64,000 nucleotides of DNA. Source: Closterium sp. NIES-65 (lineage: Eukaryota; Streptophyta; Zygnematophyceae; Desmidiales; Closteriaceae). Shown in pieces: positions 32,922 to 42,531 of this stretch (positions are counted from its first letter, which is position 1; each line of letters opens with the position of its first letter). Both the position numbers and the translations under genes were made by a program. The notes beneath the pieces are model-generated. The model was not told the origin of the DNA. It searched no databases and saw only the letters and a program-made list of their open reading frames with translations. The DNA lies in contig CANXME010002329.1 of the NCBI GenBank assembly GCA_948144175.1, positions 186,001 through 250,000 of the forward strand. Direction: 5' to 3'.

Positions 32922-35163
32922 TTACGATATAGTACACCGCTGACCACCCTCCCTCCTCTCCTTCTCCTTCCAATCATCCCCCTCTCCCCGCGCCAACGCC
33001 TCATGCTCTATCTCTGCTACAACCTCCCTATGCTCCCTACACCCCACCACCCGCTGTTCCTCCTCCCAATACCTCTCCTCCACCTCACTCCCCTCGGGCG
33101 GGGGCGGCCGCCAAAACACTCGCGCCAGCGCATCAACTGCCCGGGAAGCTGCCCGGAATCTTTTCACTGAGAGCCGCCCGGACTGTAGCGCGTGCGCCAG
33201 CGCATTAACAGCTTCTGCCTGTCTGGTCTCCGTGTGGCAGACCAACACCATATCCACCCCTGCTGCTACAGCCAGCACTGCTGCCTCTCCCACACCCACA
33301 TGCTTCACTATCGCCCCCATCTCCAGGCAATCTGATAGCACGGCGCCTTCGAAACCAATCTCCATACGAAGGTAGGAGAGGGCACCGGGGGAGAGAGTGG
33401 CAGGGAGAGAAGAGCCGAAGGCAGCCAGTGGGGAGGGGTTGGGGGATGGGGTGGAGTGGTTGGTGGGAGGAGGAATAGGCTGCTGCTGGTGTGGCTGTTG
33501 TGTGGTTGATGGGGATTTGACTGTGTCAGCTCCAGTGGTAACACAACTGTTACTGCTATTTCTACTGCTGTCATGGCTACTCTTATCACCAGCACTGCCA
33601 GAACCCCTCAGGTCAGACTCAGAGAGCGATCGCGGCAATCCCAAGGTTGCTTCTGCTTCTCTCCTCGCCTCGTCCCACTGCTTTCGCCTCCTGTACGGGG
33701 AAAACAGATCCCACCGTGGACTGATGACACGTTTCACACTCTCTGGGAGGTACTCCATGGAAGGGGGAGGCTGCCACGTGGCAAGTGCAGGCACTGCCAC
33801 GTGGGCGACCATCACTGCTGCCACGTCAGCATCCACTGCTGCCCGCGCAAACGGCACCAGCTCCACAGATTCAAGCCGGCTGAGATCGTGCGACGAATAG
33901 GGAAGCGCCAGGTGGCTATCGATCGATGTATCCCCATGCCCTGGGTAATGCTTCACACACGCTGCCACCCCCTCCCCTTGCATACCCCTTATAAGCTCGT
34001 ACCCCATCTGAGAGACAACACCCGGGTCCCGACTAAACGACCGAGCCCCTATAACTGGATTGTCAGGGTTAGTATCTACATCTAGTACAGGAGCTAAGTC
34101 TATATCTATATGAACCGATCTTAACTCCCGCCCCAAGACACGGCCAGCCGCCCGAGCGAGATTAGGGTTTCGGGAAAAGCCGATGGTGCGGGCGGCGGGG
34201 ATGCAGGTGAAGGGTGGGCCGAGGCGCGTGACTCTGCCGCCCTCCTGATCCACCATGATGAGAAGACGCCGAGGGAACGCCGCCCGCTTGAGGTCGGCGC
34301 AGAAAGAGGCCAGCTGGCGGGGATCGGAGAAGTTGCGGGCGAAGAGGACAACACCGCCCGCACCTGGAAGGGGGAGAGGGTGAGAGGGTTAGAGGGAGTG
34401 AGTGTGTGAGTGAGAGAGTGAGAGCGCATAGCTATGTGGGAGCTGGCGGAGGTTGGAGAAGTTGTTGGAGACGAGAACGATGCTGCCCGCACCTGGAAGA
34501 GAGGGTGGTGAGAGGCGGGCGGGCGAGGGAGTGACAGAGTGAATGAAAGGGAGAGAGTTAATGAGTGAGAGGATGCAATGATAACCGAGGGGCTGTTGTG
34601 CAGCGCTCACCCAATGCGATGAGGCGGCGAGCATGGTCGTTAATCTCCTTCCCGTTGAACCCAAACGCCACTAGCTTAGCCACCGCTCGTTGGTACACCG
34701 CTAGGGAGTCTCCAGCCTCCGTTGCTGTAACCGAAGCAGTTCCAAACGGGGACGCGCTGTCAGGGGAAGACGACGTGTCGAGGGTAGAGCCATCCTGCCG
34801 CTCCCAGCTAGTACGGGGGGTGTTTCTGTTCCGGGTCGTTCTCACGTTGATTGATCGCAATTGCACGCCTAAATCCGCTCCCGTGCTTCCCGCTTCACCC
34901 GCCTCGCTTGTTCTACCCGCGTTGCTGTGGTTCAAACGAAAGGACCATGCACCGTCCCTGTGCGCCACGTCACGCCCGTTTAAACGGTAATTTTGCGCGC
35001 CTTGCTGCTCCTGCTTTTGCTGCAGGTTTTCCGCAGCAGCTTTTGCGCCTTGCGCAATCTCCGCCTCCCCCCCCTCCTCTGGCCGGAAAAAAAGCGCTCC
35101 CTCCACGAGGACGGGATCCAACGGCTGAGCTGCGGAGTCAGGCTGACGAGAAATATCCGCCAT
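32922..35163 (-). CDS. NagZ-like GH3 beta-N-acetylhexosaminidase, bacterial type (2 exons, ~664 aa)
   Basis: Exon 1 (35163-34611) joins exon 2 (34363-32922) through a GT-AG intron in frame (ALG/AGGVVLFARNF). Exon 2 has the NagZ signatures VDQEGGRVTRL, LAPVLDV, KHYPGHGDTSIDSH (about aa 322; the His of the family acid/base loop) and VLSDCLEMGAI (about aa 530; the Asp is the expected nucleophile), followed by AVAAGVDMVLVCHT. NagZ enzymes remove terminal N-acetylglucosamine, classically from muropeptides in peptidoglycan recycling. Typical bacterial NagZ is about 340 aa. Here a Ser/Pro/Gln-rich insertion of about 100 residues precedes LSYLRMEIG, and the N terminus has about 100 extra residues without a clear signal peptide. 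The intron and host-like flanks argue against bacterial contamination. The stop lies 226 bp from the helicase stop, tail to tail. Confidence 0.85.
34435..34498 (-). repeat. partial duplicate of the start of the NagZ-like exon 2
   Basis: CCAG/GTGCGGGCAGCATCGTTC reads AGSIVLVSNNFSNLRQL, parallel to AGGVVLFARNFSDPRQL at the real exon. It lies in the single intron with its acceptor kept, and it runs into low-complexity GTGAGAGAGT DNA. Confidence 0.85.
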
Positions 35164-36215
35164 CGGATTGGACCAGCCTCTGGTACGATGCGCAAGGGGT
35201 GGTGCAATATGGATATCGATGCAATTGGGTATTGCCGCTATACGCTATCGCCACGAGTATTTGGTCGCCGCAATTAGTCACTGCAGACTCGATTGCGACG
35301 ACGGCCCTAGATAATTACCTCATGTCAAACGAGACCCACTGGTGCAAAATAGACAGGTGTGCTGGAAACCGAAGAAATCGAGGGGCGAAATTTCAGGAGG
35401 GAAGTTGAGTGGTGTCCCCGTTAGAAGCCGAGCCATGGAAGTTTCGCACCCAGTGCAGGACATTTGGGTGTTACCGTTGTTACTTCTGCAGTATTAGATT
35501 GGAAATGTAAACTATGCACCAACATGATAATGAAATATTTGAGGTGCTTAAAGGTGTGCCAGCCAGGGCTCAAATATTACATGCAATGCCTTCAAAAAGG
35601 TAATGTCTCGGCAACAATTAGAGCAGGGGACAAGCTGTTGGGGAAAGAGCTGTGATGTGCCGTGCTTGTGTGCACTCTCCACTGACAAAATTGGGCCGAG
35701 GTGTGCGGATGGGACAGACTCTAGATCTACTTGTTATTATATATATTAAAAGTATAAATGTTGGTCTCTCCGGGAAGGATTCGGAATGTACATTCAGTGT
35801 ACACTTGAATAAAAGTCTGAAACATCAGTGTTAACTATGAACGTTAAGGCTGGAAAAATCAGTGTCCCAAAAATCTCAACACTGAAAAATCAGGGGAGGT
35901 ACACAAAACTAGGCTGAAAATCAGGAATTTCAGGGGGAAATTCCTGATATCGTAGGGCCTGATGGCATATCTTAGTGTTAGTGTTTTTTTAATTAGTCAA
36001 TGTGGGTGTTTTGCTGGTCGTATTAGCATCACTGCCTGAGGCGCGAATGTGAGTTTCGCCCTCGAACTTCATCGCCCCCACGAAAATGGCTTGTGGCACC
36101 TCTCTTGCCACTTGCAACGGAAGATTCACCTGCACGTGGCGACAGAGAAATAGTGGGAGGGGGCAAATTTCGGCAGATTGCCTTTGAATGTACCGCGAAA
36201 TTTCATTGAGGGAGA
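35164..36215. other. intergenic upstream of NagZ-like gene, up to the Copia insertion
   Basis: No confident gene is present. On the minus strand 36129-35989 is open for 46 codons after a CAG acceptor-like site (VNLPLQVAREVPQAIFVGAM...) and ends in TAA. It has a coding-like look, but I cannot assign it to a family. AT content is higher here than in the genes. Confidence 0.35.
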
Positions 36216-36615
36216 TGTTGGGAAAATAAACGCATGACTTAGTGCGTTTCTGTAGTATCGAACCTCACCCGATACTGAAGCACAACAAAAGGAGTACGAA
36301 GTCGAAAAGGCGCGTACCACATCAAACCGCAACTAGAGGTTGCGAGCTGTAACCGCCTGGAGGTTACGTAACAGCAAGCGACGCTTCAGTGAACAGTAAC
36401 CACCTCGATAGTCAAAGCGCTACGCGTCTCGATAAACATAACCGTTCCTTGTAATCTATCTTTTCTATATATTCCTGTATGCCCTTTACTTTAATCAATT
36501 ACTTGTTCTCACATACCAGCACAAGTACATTCACTCAAGACTTCCGCTGTGCTACTCTAGCACTTACTAGCCTATTCTCTGCAAAGATCCTAAGGCTGAA
36601 ATTCTCAGCCCAACA
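36216..36615 (+). repeat. 5' LTR of the Copia element
   Basis: 400 bp, TGTTGGGAAAATAAACGCAT to ...TCTCAGCCCAACA. By eye it is identical to the 3' LTR. TATATATTCC-like sequence near 36470 is a plausible promoter region. Confidence 0.97.
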
Positions 36616-36722
36616 TGGTATGAGAGCAGTCAGAGAACAAAGGCTCTCGTCATTAAGCCTCTTTCAGGCTACCAATCTGCAAACGACCAAGAAGTTCAAC
36701 CTTCACTCAAGAAAGGCAAGAC

Positions 36723-39700
36723 ATGGCAAGTGGCAAAGAAAGAAGATCATCTACGGGATCTACTCTACCCCCGGTCTCCGAGTTGCAGACCGAAGGAGGA
36801 ACAACGCCCGGATTAACACCGGAAGCGACGGAACGCTCCACTCAAGCACCAGTGGCGCCGCCAATCTTCAACCCAAGCCTAATGGAGGAGTTCTTCAACT
36901 TCATGTCGCAGCAGCAGTCCTCACAACCTGCAAACAGCAACAGCGTAAACAACGGAGCGGCACCAATGAGTATTGACAACTCATCGTTCGGACGACACAA
37001 TCAACAAACACCAAATTCGGTCTCACCTGGTTCCTTCACGTTCATGCCGCCCCGCCATCCAGCGACTCCTCTTCCCGCCATCAAACGAGACCCCGAAGAA
37101 GTCCTGCAAGTACAAGCACAGTTCAACAACATCCTACGATTGCACACATCCACACCATTCAACGGGAAGGACTTCTACTCTTGGAGCTTCGAATTTGAAC
37201 TCCTGATGGAAGGCGCGAATCTTCTTGGCTTCTTCAACGGTACCTGGCCATATCCACACAACGGCGAAGACAAGGACAAAGAAAATTATACGTATCACTC
37301 CCTCATGGCTTACACCGTTCTTCTCCGAAACCTGTCGCCGAATGAACAACAAAGCATCCGCGCCTACCGGAACTACGCAAACTCCGCGGAACTCGCTTAT
37401 CAACATCTGCGAAGTATTCATCAAGCATCCGACAGCGTTACGCAAAGCCGACTCATGGCACAACTAACAACAGTTCAAATGCAACCTGGAGAAAAGGCCA
37501 TGCCTTACATCAGTCGCTGTCAAGGACTACGCGACAGACTCATTCGCTGCGGAGGAAACTTATCTGAAGAAGCTTTCGTAACCGTCGTTCTTGCCGGCCT
37601 TGGACCTCAGTGGCGCACCACCCGCTCACTTCTTCGCGCTCACGGTCGACTCTCCGAAATGCATCTCTGCGCCGAACTTCACGCCGAGCAGCAGGAAATG
37701 GACCTGTTCGAAGAACGCAACAACAAAAGGCATCATCAACCAATCGTTCTTTACACCAATCGACGACAGCCACGCTACCAAAATCGAGGACACGTACCTC
37801 CCTATTGTCATCTTTGTCGGACTTCAGGACACACACGCTTCAACTGCCCTCAGCAACAACGACAACCAGCACCATTCTCTCGTCCTCTGCGACCAGTGCC
37901 TCCCCACATCGCGTCAACTCAACAGCGACCCGCTACCGCCTCAACGACTACTTCAACACGACCGTCAACCTCCACTTCGGGACCTGCACAGACACCAAGA
38001 ATCGTCGCCATGGCACGAACAACAGAGTCAAACATCGACTCGTGCATTACCGGCTCTCCACCAACTTACAGTCCTGATGAGCAACCATCACCACCACCAT
38101 CGTCCCTTAACGTGAATCCAACGTACGCCGCCATCGCGAACCGTGCACCCACCGGACCAGACACATGGTTCCTCGACAGTTGTTGCGGTCATCACATGTG
38201 CTCTTCATCACGATTTCTTCAGCGCGAACGACGTCTTCCGCGAGACGTCATCATCACCATCGCCAACAACGAAAACCTGCGCACCAACAAACAAGGAGTC
38301 GTGGAGCTTCAGTCAAACGAAACAAACGTTATTCTTCAATTAAACAAAGTACTCGTCGTCGACAACCTCGGCTTTAACTTACTGAGCGTCAGCCAACTCA
38401 TGTCGAAAGGCGTTCACCTGGAGTGCGATTCCGACGCCCTGGAAATCCGTCTTTACCACGGAAAAGGGGGGGTCTTCATCGGCCGTGCAATCCAACAAGA
38501 TGACGTGTTCGTCCTCGACTTCGTCCCCGACAAAGGCACCGCAGACAGCGACGGTATAGTCGCTCTCGCACCTTGGACGCATCCGCCAGACCTCGACCCG
38601 AACTTCAGTCCTGAAGGCTTCTGGTACTCTCGTACCATTCCCGAAGCTGAACGCACCAACGCGCTTGCCGTCCTGCAAACACAAGCCACAACACCTGAGT
38701 CAGCACCCGTCATCGAAACAACAACTGCACCCGTCACAACACCAACAACCTCCGAACCTGCAATTGAAGAACCAACCGTCGTCGCGGAACAACCTACCGA
38801 AACTCTACAGCTCGGTCCCTCCGTCGCACCTCCACCTCTCATCATCGACACGCCACCGACAGCCGCCCAACAGTTAACGCCAGCACCACGCGCCGTCCAT
38901 CGAAGTGCAGCAACTCACGCCGCCTTCTTCGCTAACGCAGACTTCTATCGACGCTCCGTAGGTCACAGCGCCTCCGAAGACATATGGCATCAACGTCTTG
39001 GACATCCTGGAAACACAACACTCTACAATACAATACGAGCCGGAGTGTTAGATAAGAACGCCCTACTTCTTCCCAACGGACGAGAACTCGAACGACCACG
39101 CGGCACCTGCTTCATCTGCCCGGAAGCAGATCTGCCTCACCAACCGTTCCCGTCACACCACAATCCGAGCGCCCCCGCTTATCAACCACTCGAGAAAGTC
39201 TACAGCGACATACTATACATACCTCGAACGGAAGGACGTGAAGATCTGAACTACGTCATCACCTTCATCGACGCCGCAACGCGATATGTCTGGCACGTCA
39301 ACTTACCGTCACGAGACATGGCTCTAGAAGCCTTCACAGCCTGGCTACCTGTTGCTGAAAGAGAGTCAGGAGCGAAACTGAAGAGTTTTCAGTCAGATGG
39401 CGCAAAGGAGTACCAGTCAAACAGCTTCACACAGTTCTTGGCAGAAAGAGGCATCAAACGCCTCATCTCTCTTCCTTACGCTCACCAACAGCAGGGTGTG
39501 GCAGAAAGGATGAACAGGACCCTGCAGACAACCATGCGAAAGCTGCTACGTGGAACTCGACTGCCCAACTCAGAATGGCCAGCAGCGATGGACCACGCTG
39601 TCCTCCTGCACAACTTGCTGTCCTCGTCATCACTGCCCAACAACGCATCTCCGCACCTGTTGTGGACTGGGAAGCTGGGCAACACAAAAATGTTACGAGT

Positions 39701-41909
39701 TTTTGGGTGTATGGTACAGTACCGCCCACACACTGCACGCGCAGGGAGATTCTCGCAACGTGCACAGTGGGGTCTACACCTCGGGCTGGCAAAATATTAC
39801 GAAGCATGGCGAATCTTCGACGTCCACACAAAGGAAACAGTAGCAGCACGTGACGTTATCTTCTACGAGCGACTCACCCTCAACCATTACCTGGACAACA
39901 TCGCACGCCACGTCGACCCCACCGGCGGATTTTCTGGTTCCCGAGCCTTTGCTTCACCCTCTGATGCTGCTGACTGGGAAGAAGAGAACGTCGATGGCGC
40001 TTCCGAAGCTGCTGGACCCCTTCCTTACTGCTCCGTCCCAATCCCCATGGACGAGGAAAACCCTCGCGACAGTAACAATGCCGACGCCTACTACCATTTC
40101 GCCGACAATGGTTACGTAACACCCCAACCCGTCAACACCGACATCTCTGAGAGATACGGCCCCGGATTCGCACCTGATCCTGAAGCGGGAGACGAAGCAG
40201 TCTATCCCGAGGACCCTTTGCTGAATCGTCACACCCCCAGCGGACTCCAAGTCCTGGGACTCGTCGCTGCAGTGCACGGGACTTCGTCGCCACCTGAAGA
40301 GCCTCGCTCTGTCAAGCAGGCTCTGGGGGGGGAACACAAAGAAAAATGGCGCGAAGCCATGGAAAAGGAGTTAAAAGCGCTCTCAGACCGCAACACCTGG
40401 AAGATCGTCCCTGCATCACTCGCACAAGACAAACCCATTCTCTCCGGAAAATGGGTATTCCGAATCAAAACCAACTCCGACGGAACCATCGAACGGTTTA
40501 AAGCTCGATGGGTCGTCCGCGGATTCGACCAAGAGTATGGTCGCGATTTCACTGAAACCTTCGCACCAGTCAGTCGACATACTTCCCTGCGCATACTTCT
40601 CGCCATCGCCGCCTCACGCCGCCGCCCACTCCGACAAATCGATGTCGCCAACGCCTTTCTATACGCCCCAGTCGACGCTGAAATCTTCGTCGAACAGCCC
40701 CACGGGTTCGTCGACGACCCTTCCCTCGTCTGCCAACTACTAAAATCACTATACGGAATTAAGCAAGCACCGCGACTCTGGCAGCAGTACCTGCACGCAC
40801 GACTCAAACGCATCGGATTCAACCAACTGCCCCATGACCAGGGCATGTATCGTCTCACTCGCGACAACGACTACGTTCTGCTAATCGTCTACGTCGACGA
40901 TTTGCTTTACATCGGGTCAACTACCACCATCGTCACCTGGTTCGAAAAGGAGCTTCAGACAGATCTCTCCCTCACAGTCTCACCCAACGTCACGCAGTAT
41001 CTAGGGCTCAATATCCTCGATGAAGACAACACTATTCGTCTCAGCGCCTCAAAATACGCAAGCACTATCGCCGAACGCTTCTGCATCACACCGACGCACA
41101 TCGCAACACCCTACAGTCACCTATCGCTCGATCCAACCGAAGAAACCAACCCACTGTCGCCTACTGAAATCCAGGAATATCAACAGAAACTGGGCTGCCT
41201 ACTCTTTGCCGCCGTTACGTGCCGACCGGACTTATCCTACAGCGCCAGTCAACTAGCGACCTACCTCAAGCGCCCAGAACAACGTCACCTCAAGGAACTC
41301 AACCGTGCCCTTCTCTACTTCATCTCGACGCCAACAGTTGGCTTAACATATCACAAGAACACGACGACCGACCTAAAACTACTCGGCTACGTCGACGCTG
41401 ATCATGCTGCTGATCGTGTCGATCGTCGCTCTCGCACCGGCTACATCTACCGTCTTGAGCCCGTCGGAACTATCTCCTGGCAATCAAGTAAGCAGGAACT
41501 CGTCGCACTATCATCTGCTGAAGCAGAGTATATTGCTCTCTGCACTGCTACCAAGGAGGGCCTGTACCTGCGCGAACTGCTGGAAGAAGCGAAAATTGCG
41601 AAAGTACCCAGCTTCTCGCTTTTCAGCGACAACCAGTCCGCGATACGGATCGCGAACAAGAATGGCTTCGCCAACAGAACCAAGCATATCGCACTGCGAT
41701 ACTTCTTCGTGAAAGACGAAATCGAGAAAGGAAAACTCCAGCTGGATTACTGCCCGACCACCGAGATGGCAGCAGATTATCTCACCAAGAAGCTACCAAA
41801 GGGGAAATTCGAGTACTGCATGCTGCTCACCGGATTGGACCACGTCACCGAAGCTGACCACGTCGACACTCCAGAAACGAAGGGGAGTGTTGGGAAAATA
41901 AACGCATGA
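36723..41909 (+). CDS. Copia gag-pol polyprotein (1728 aa)
   Basis: A single uninterrupted frame. The gag region includes a retrotransposon capsid-like segment and a CCHC knuckle, CHLCRTSGHTRFNC (aa 362-375). The protease site reads WFLDSCCGHHM (aa 482 on), where the usual Asp-Ser-Gly is Asp-Ser-Cys. A GAG-pre-integrase segment (IWHQRLGHPG...) follows. The integrase has D829, D892 and E928, with 35 residues between the last two, the classic D,D-35-E spacing. The reverse transcriptase starts near KWVFRIKTNSDG and has YVDD at aa 1390-1393. RNase H has VDADHAAD and SSAEAEY. The frame ends seven codons inside the 3' LTR. No envelope-like region is present. Confidence 0.96.
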   Translation: MASGKERRSSTGSTLPPVSELQTEGGTTPGLTPEATERSTQAPVAPPIFNPSLMEEFFNFMSQQQSSQPANSNSVNNGAAPMSIDNSSFGRHNQQTPNSVSPGSFTFMPPRHPATPLPAIKRDPEEVLQVQAQFNNILRLHTSTPFNGKDFYSWSFEFELLMEGANLLGFFNGTWPYPHNGEDKDKENYTYHSLMAYTVLLRNLSPNEQQSIRAYRNYANSAELAYQHLRSIHQASDSVTQSRLMAQLTTVQMQPGEKAMPYISRCQGLRDRLIRCGGNLSEEAFVTVVLAGLGPQWRTTRSLLRAHGRLSEMHLCAELHAEQQEMDLFEERNNKRHHQPIVLYTNRRQPRYQNRGHVPPYCHLCRTSGHTRFNCPQQQRQPAPFSRPLRPVPPHIASTQQRPATASTTTSTRPSTSTSGPAQTPRIVAMARTTESNIDSCITGSPPTYSPDEQPSPPPSSLNVNPTYAAIANRAPTGPDTWFLDSCCGHHMCSSSRFLQRERRLPRDVIITIANNENLRTNKQGVVELQSNETNVILQLNKVLVVDNLGFNLLSVSQLMSKGVHLECDSDALEIRLYHGKGGVFIGRAIQQDDVFVLDFVPDKGTADSDGIVALAPWTHPPDLDPNFSPEGFWYSRTIPEAERTNALAVLQTQATTPESAPVIETTTAPVTTPTTSEPAIEEPTVVAEQPTETLQLGPSVAPPPLIIDTPPTAAQQLTPAPRAVHRSAATHAAFFANADFYRRSVGHSASEDIWHQRLGHPGNTTLYNTIRAGVLDKNALLLPNGRELERPRGTCFICPEADLPHQPFPSHHNPSAPAYQPLEKVYSDILYIPRTEGREDLNYVITFIDAATRYVWHVNLPSRDMALEAFTAWLPVAERESGAKLKSFQSDGAKEYQSNSFTQFLAERGIKRLISLPYAHQQQGVAERMNRTLQTTMRKLLRGTRLPNSEWPAAMDHAVLLHNLLSSSSLPNNASPHLLWTGKLGNTKMLRVFGCMVQYRPHTARAGRFSQRAQWGLHLGLAKYYEAWRIFDVHTKETVAARDVIFYERLTLNHYLDNIARHVDPTGGFSGSRAFASPSDAADWEEENVDGASEAAGPLPYCSVPIPMDEENPRDSNNADAYYHFADNGYVTPQPVNTDISERYGPGFAPDPEAGDEAVYPEDPLLNRHTPSGLQVLGLVAAVHGTSSPPEEPRSVKQALGGEHKEKWREAMEKELKALSDRNTWKIVPASLAQDKPILSGKWVFRIKTNSDGTIERFKARWVVRGFDQEYGRDFTETFAPVSRHTSLRILLAIAASRRRPLRQIDVANAFLYAPVDAEIFVEQPHGFVDDPSLVCQLLKSLYGIKQAPRLWQQYLHARLKRIGFNQLPHDQGMYRLTRDNDYVLLIVYVDDLLYIGSTTTIVTWFEKELQTDLSLTVSPNVTQYLGLNILDEDNTIRLSASKYASTIAERFCITPTHIATPYSHLSLDPTEETNPLSPTEIQEYQQKLGCLLFAAVTCRPDLSYSASQLATYLKRPEQRHLKELNRALLYFISTPTVGLTYHKNTTTDLKLLGYVDADHAADRVDRRSRTGYIYRLEPVGTISWQSSKQELVALSSAEAEYIALCTATKEGLYLRELLEEAKIAKVPSFSLFSDNQSAIRIANKNGFANRTKHIALRYFFVKDEIEKGKLQLDYCPTTEMAADYLTKKLPKGKFEYCMLLTGLDHVTEADHVDTPETKGSVGKINA

Positions 41910-42287
41910 CTTAGTGCGTTTCTGTAGTATCGAACCTCACCCGATACTGAAGCACAACAAAAGGAGTACGAAGTCGAAAAGGCGCGTACCACATCAAACC
42001 GCAACTAGAGGTTGCGAGCTGTAACCGCCTGGAGGTTACGTAACAGCAAGCGACGCTTCAGTGAACAGTAACCACCTCGATAGTCAAAGCGCTACGCGTC
42101 TCGATAAACATAACCGTTCCTTGTAATCTATCTTTTCTATATATTCCTGTATGCCCTTTACTTTAATCAATTACTTGTTCTCACATACCAGCACAAGTAC
42201 ATTCACTCAAGACTTCCGCTGTGCTACTCTAGCACTTACTAGCCTATTCTCTGCAAAGATCCTAAGGCTGAAATTCTCAGCCCAACA
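41888..42287 (+). repeat. 3' LTR of the Copia element
   Basis: 400 bp matching the 5' LTR with no difference seen by eye. The gag-pol stop codon lies at 41907-41909, inside it. Confidence 0.97.
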
Positions 42288-42531
42288 GGAGAAATTCACA
42301 CGATATTCTTCCGTATTGCAGCTACTCGTTAACGACTATAATAATGAATCCGTAAGAAAAGGAGGGGTGTTATAGAAAATCAGCCAAAAAGGGGGGTACC
42401 GTATAGTAGAAACGAGGTCTATCATAACACCCACCCCGCACAAGCTACCCCGGGATGTACAATTATGGGGGGGTGTTTTGTCCGGGAGTATACGGTACAG
42501 CAGAAGGCATGAACAGAAGGTCCCAAACACA

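Larger units (their letters stand above)
36211..42292 (+). mobile_element. complete LTR retrotransposon, Ty1/Copia superfamily
   Basis: The 400-bp LTRs at 36216-36615 and 41888-42287 are flanked by a perfect 5-bp target duplication, GGAGA (36211-36215 and 42288-42292). LTRs start TGTTG and end CAACA. The primer-binding site TGGTATGAGAGCAG directly follows the 5' LTR and resembles the initiator-Met tRNA complement. A polypurine stretch, GAAACGAAGGGGAG, precedes the 3' LTR. One open frame encodes gag-pol in the Copia order: protease, integrase, RT, RNase H. Matching LTRs and an intact reading frame point to recent insertion and possible autonomy. Confidence 0.97.

Noticed and set aside
32922..35163. 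Bacterial contamination as source of the NagZ-like sequence
   Set aside because: The gene has a GT-AG intron, an intronic exon-edge duplicate like its neighbours, and host genes close by on both sides.
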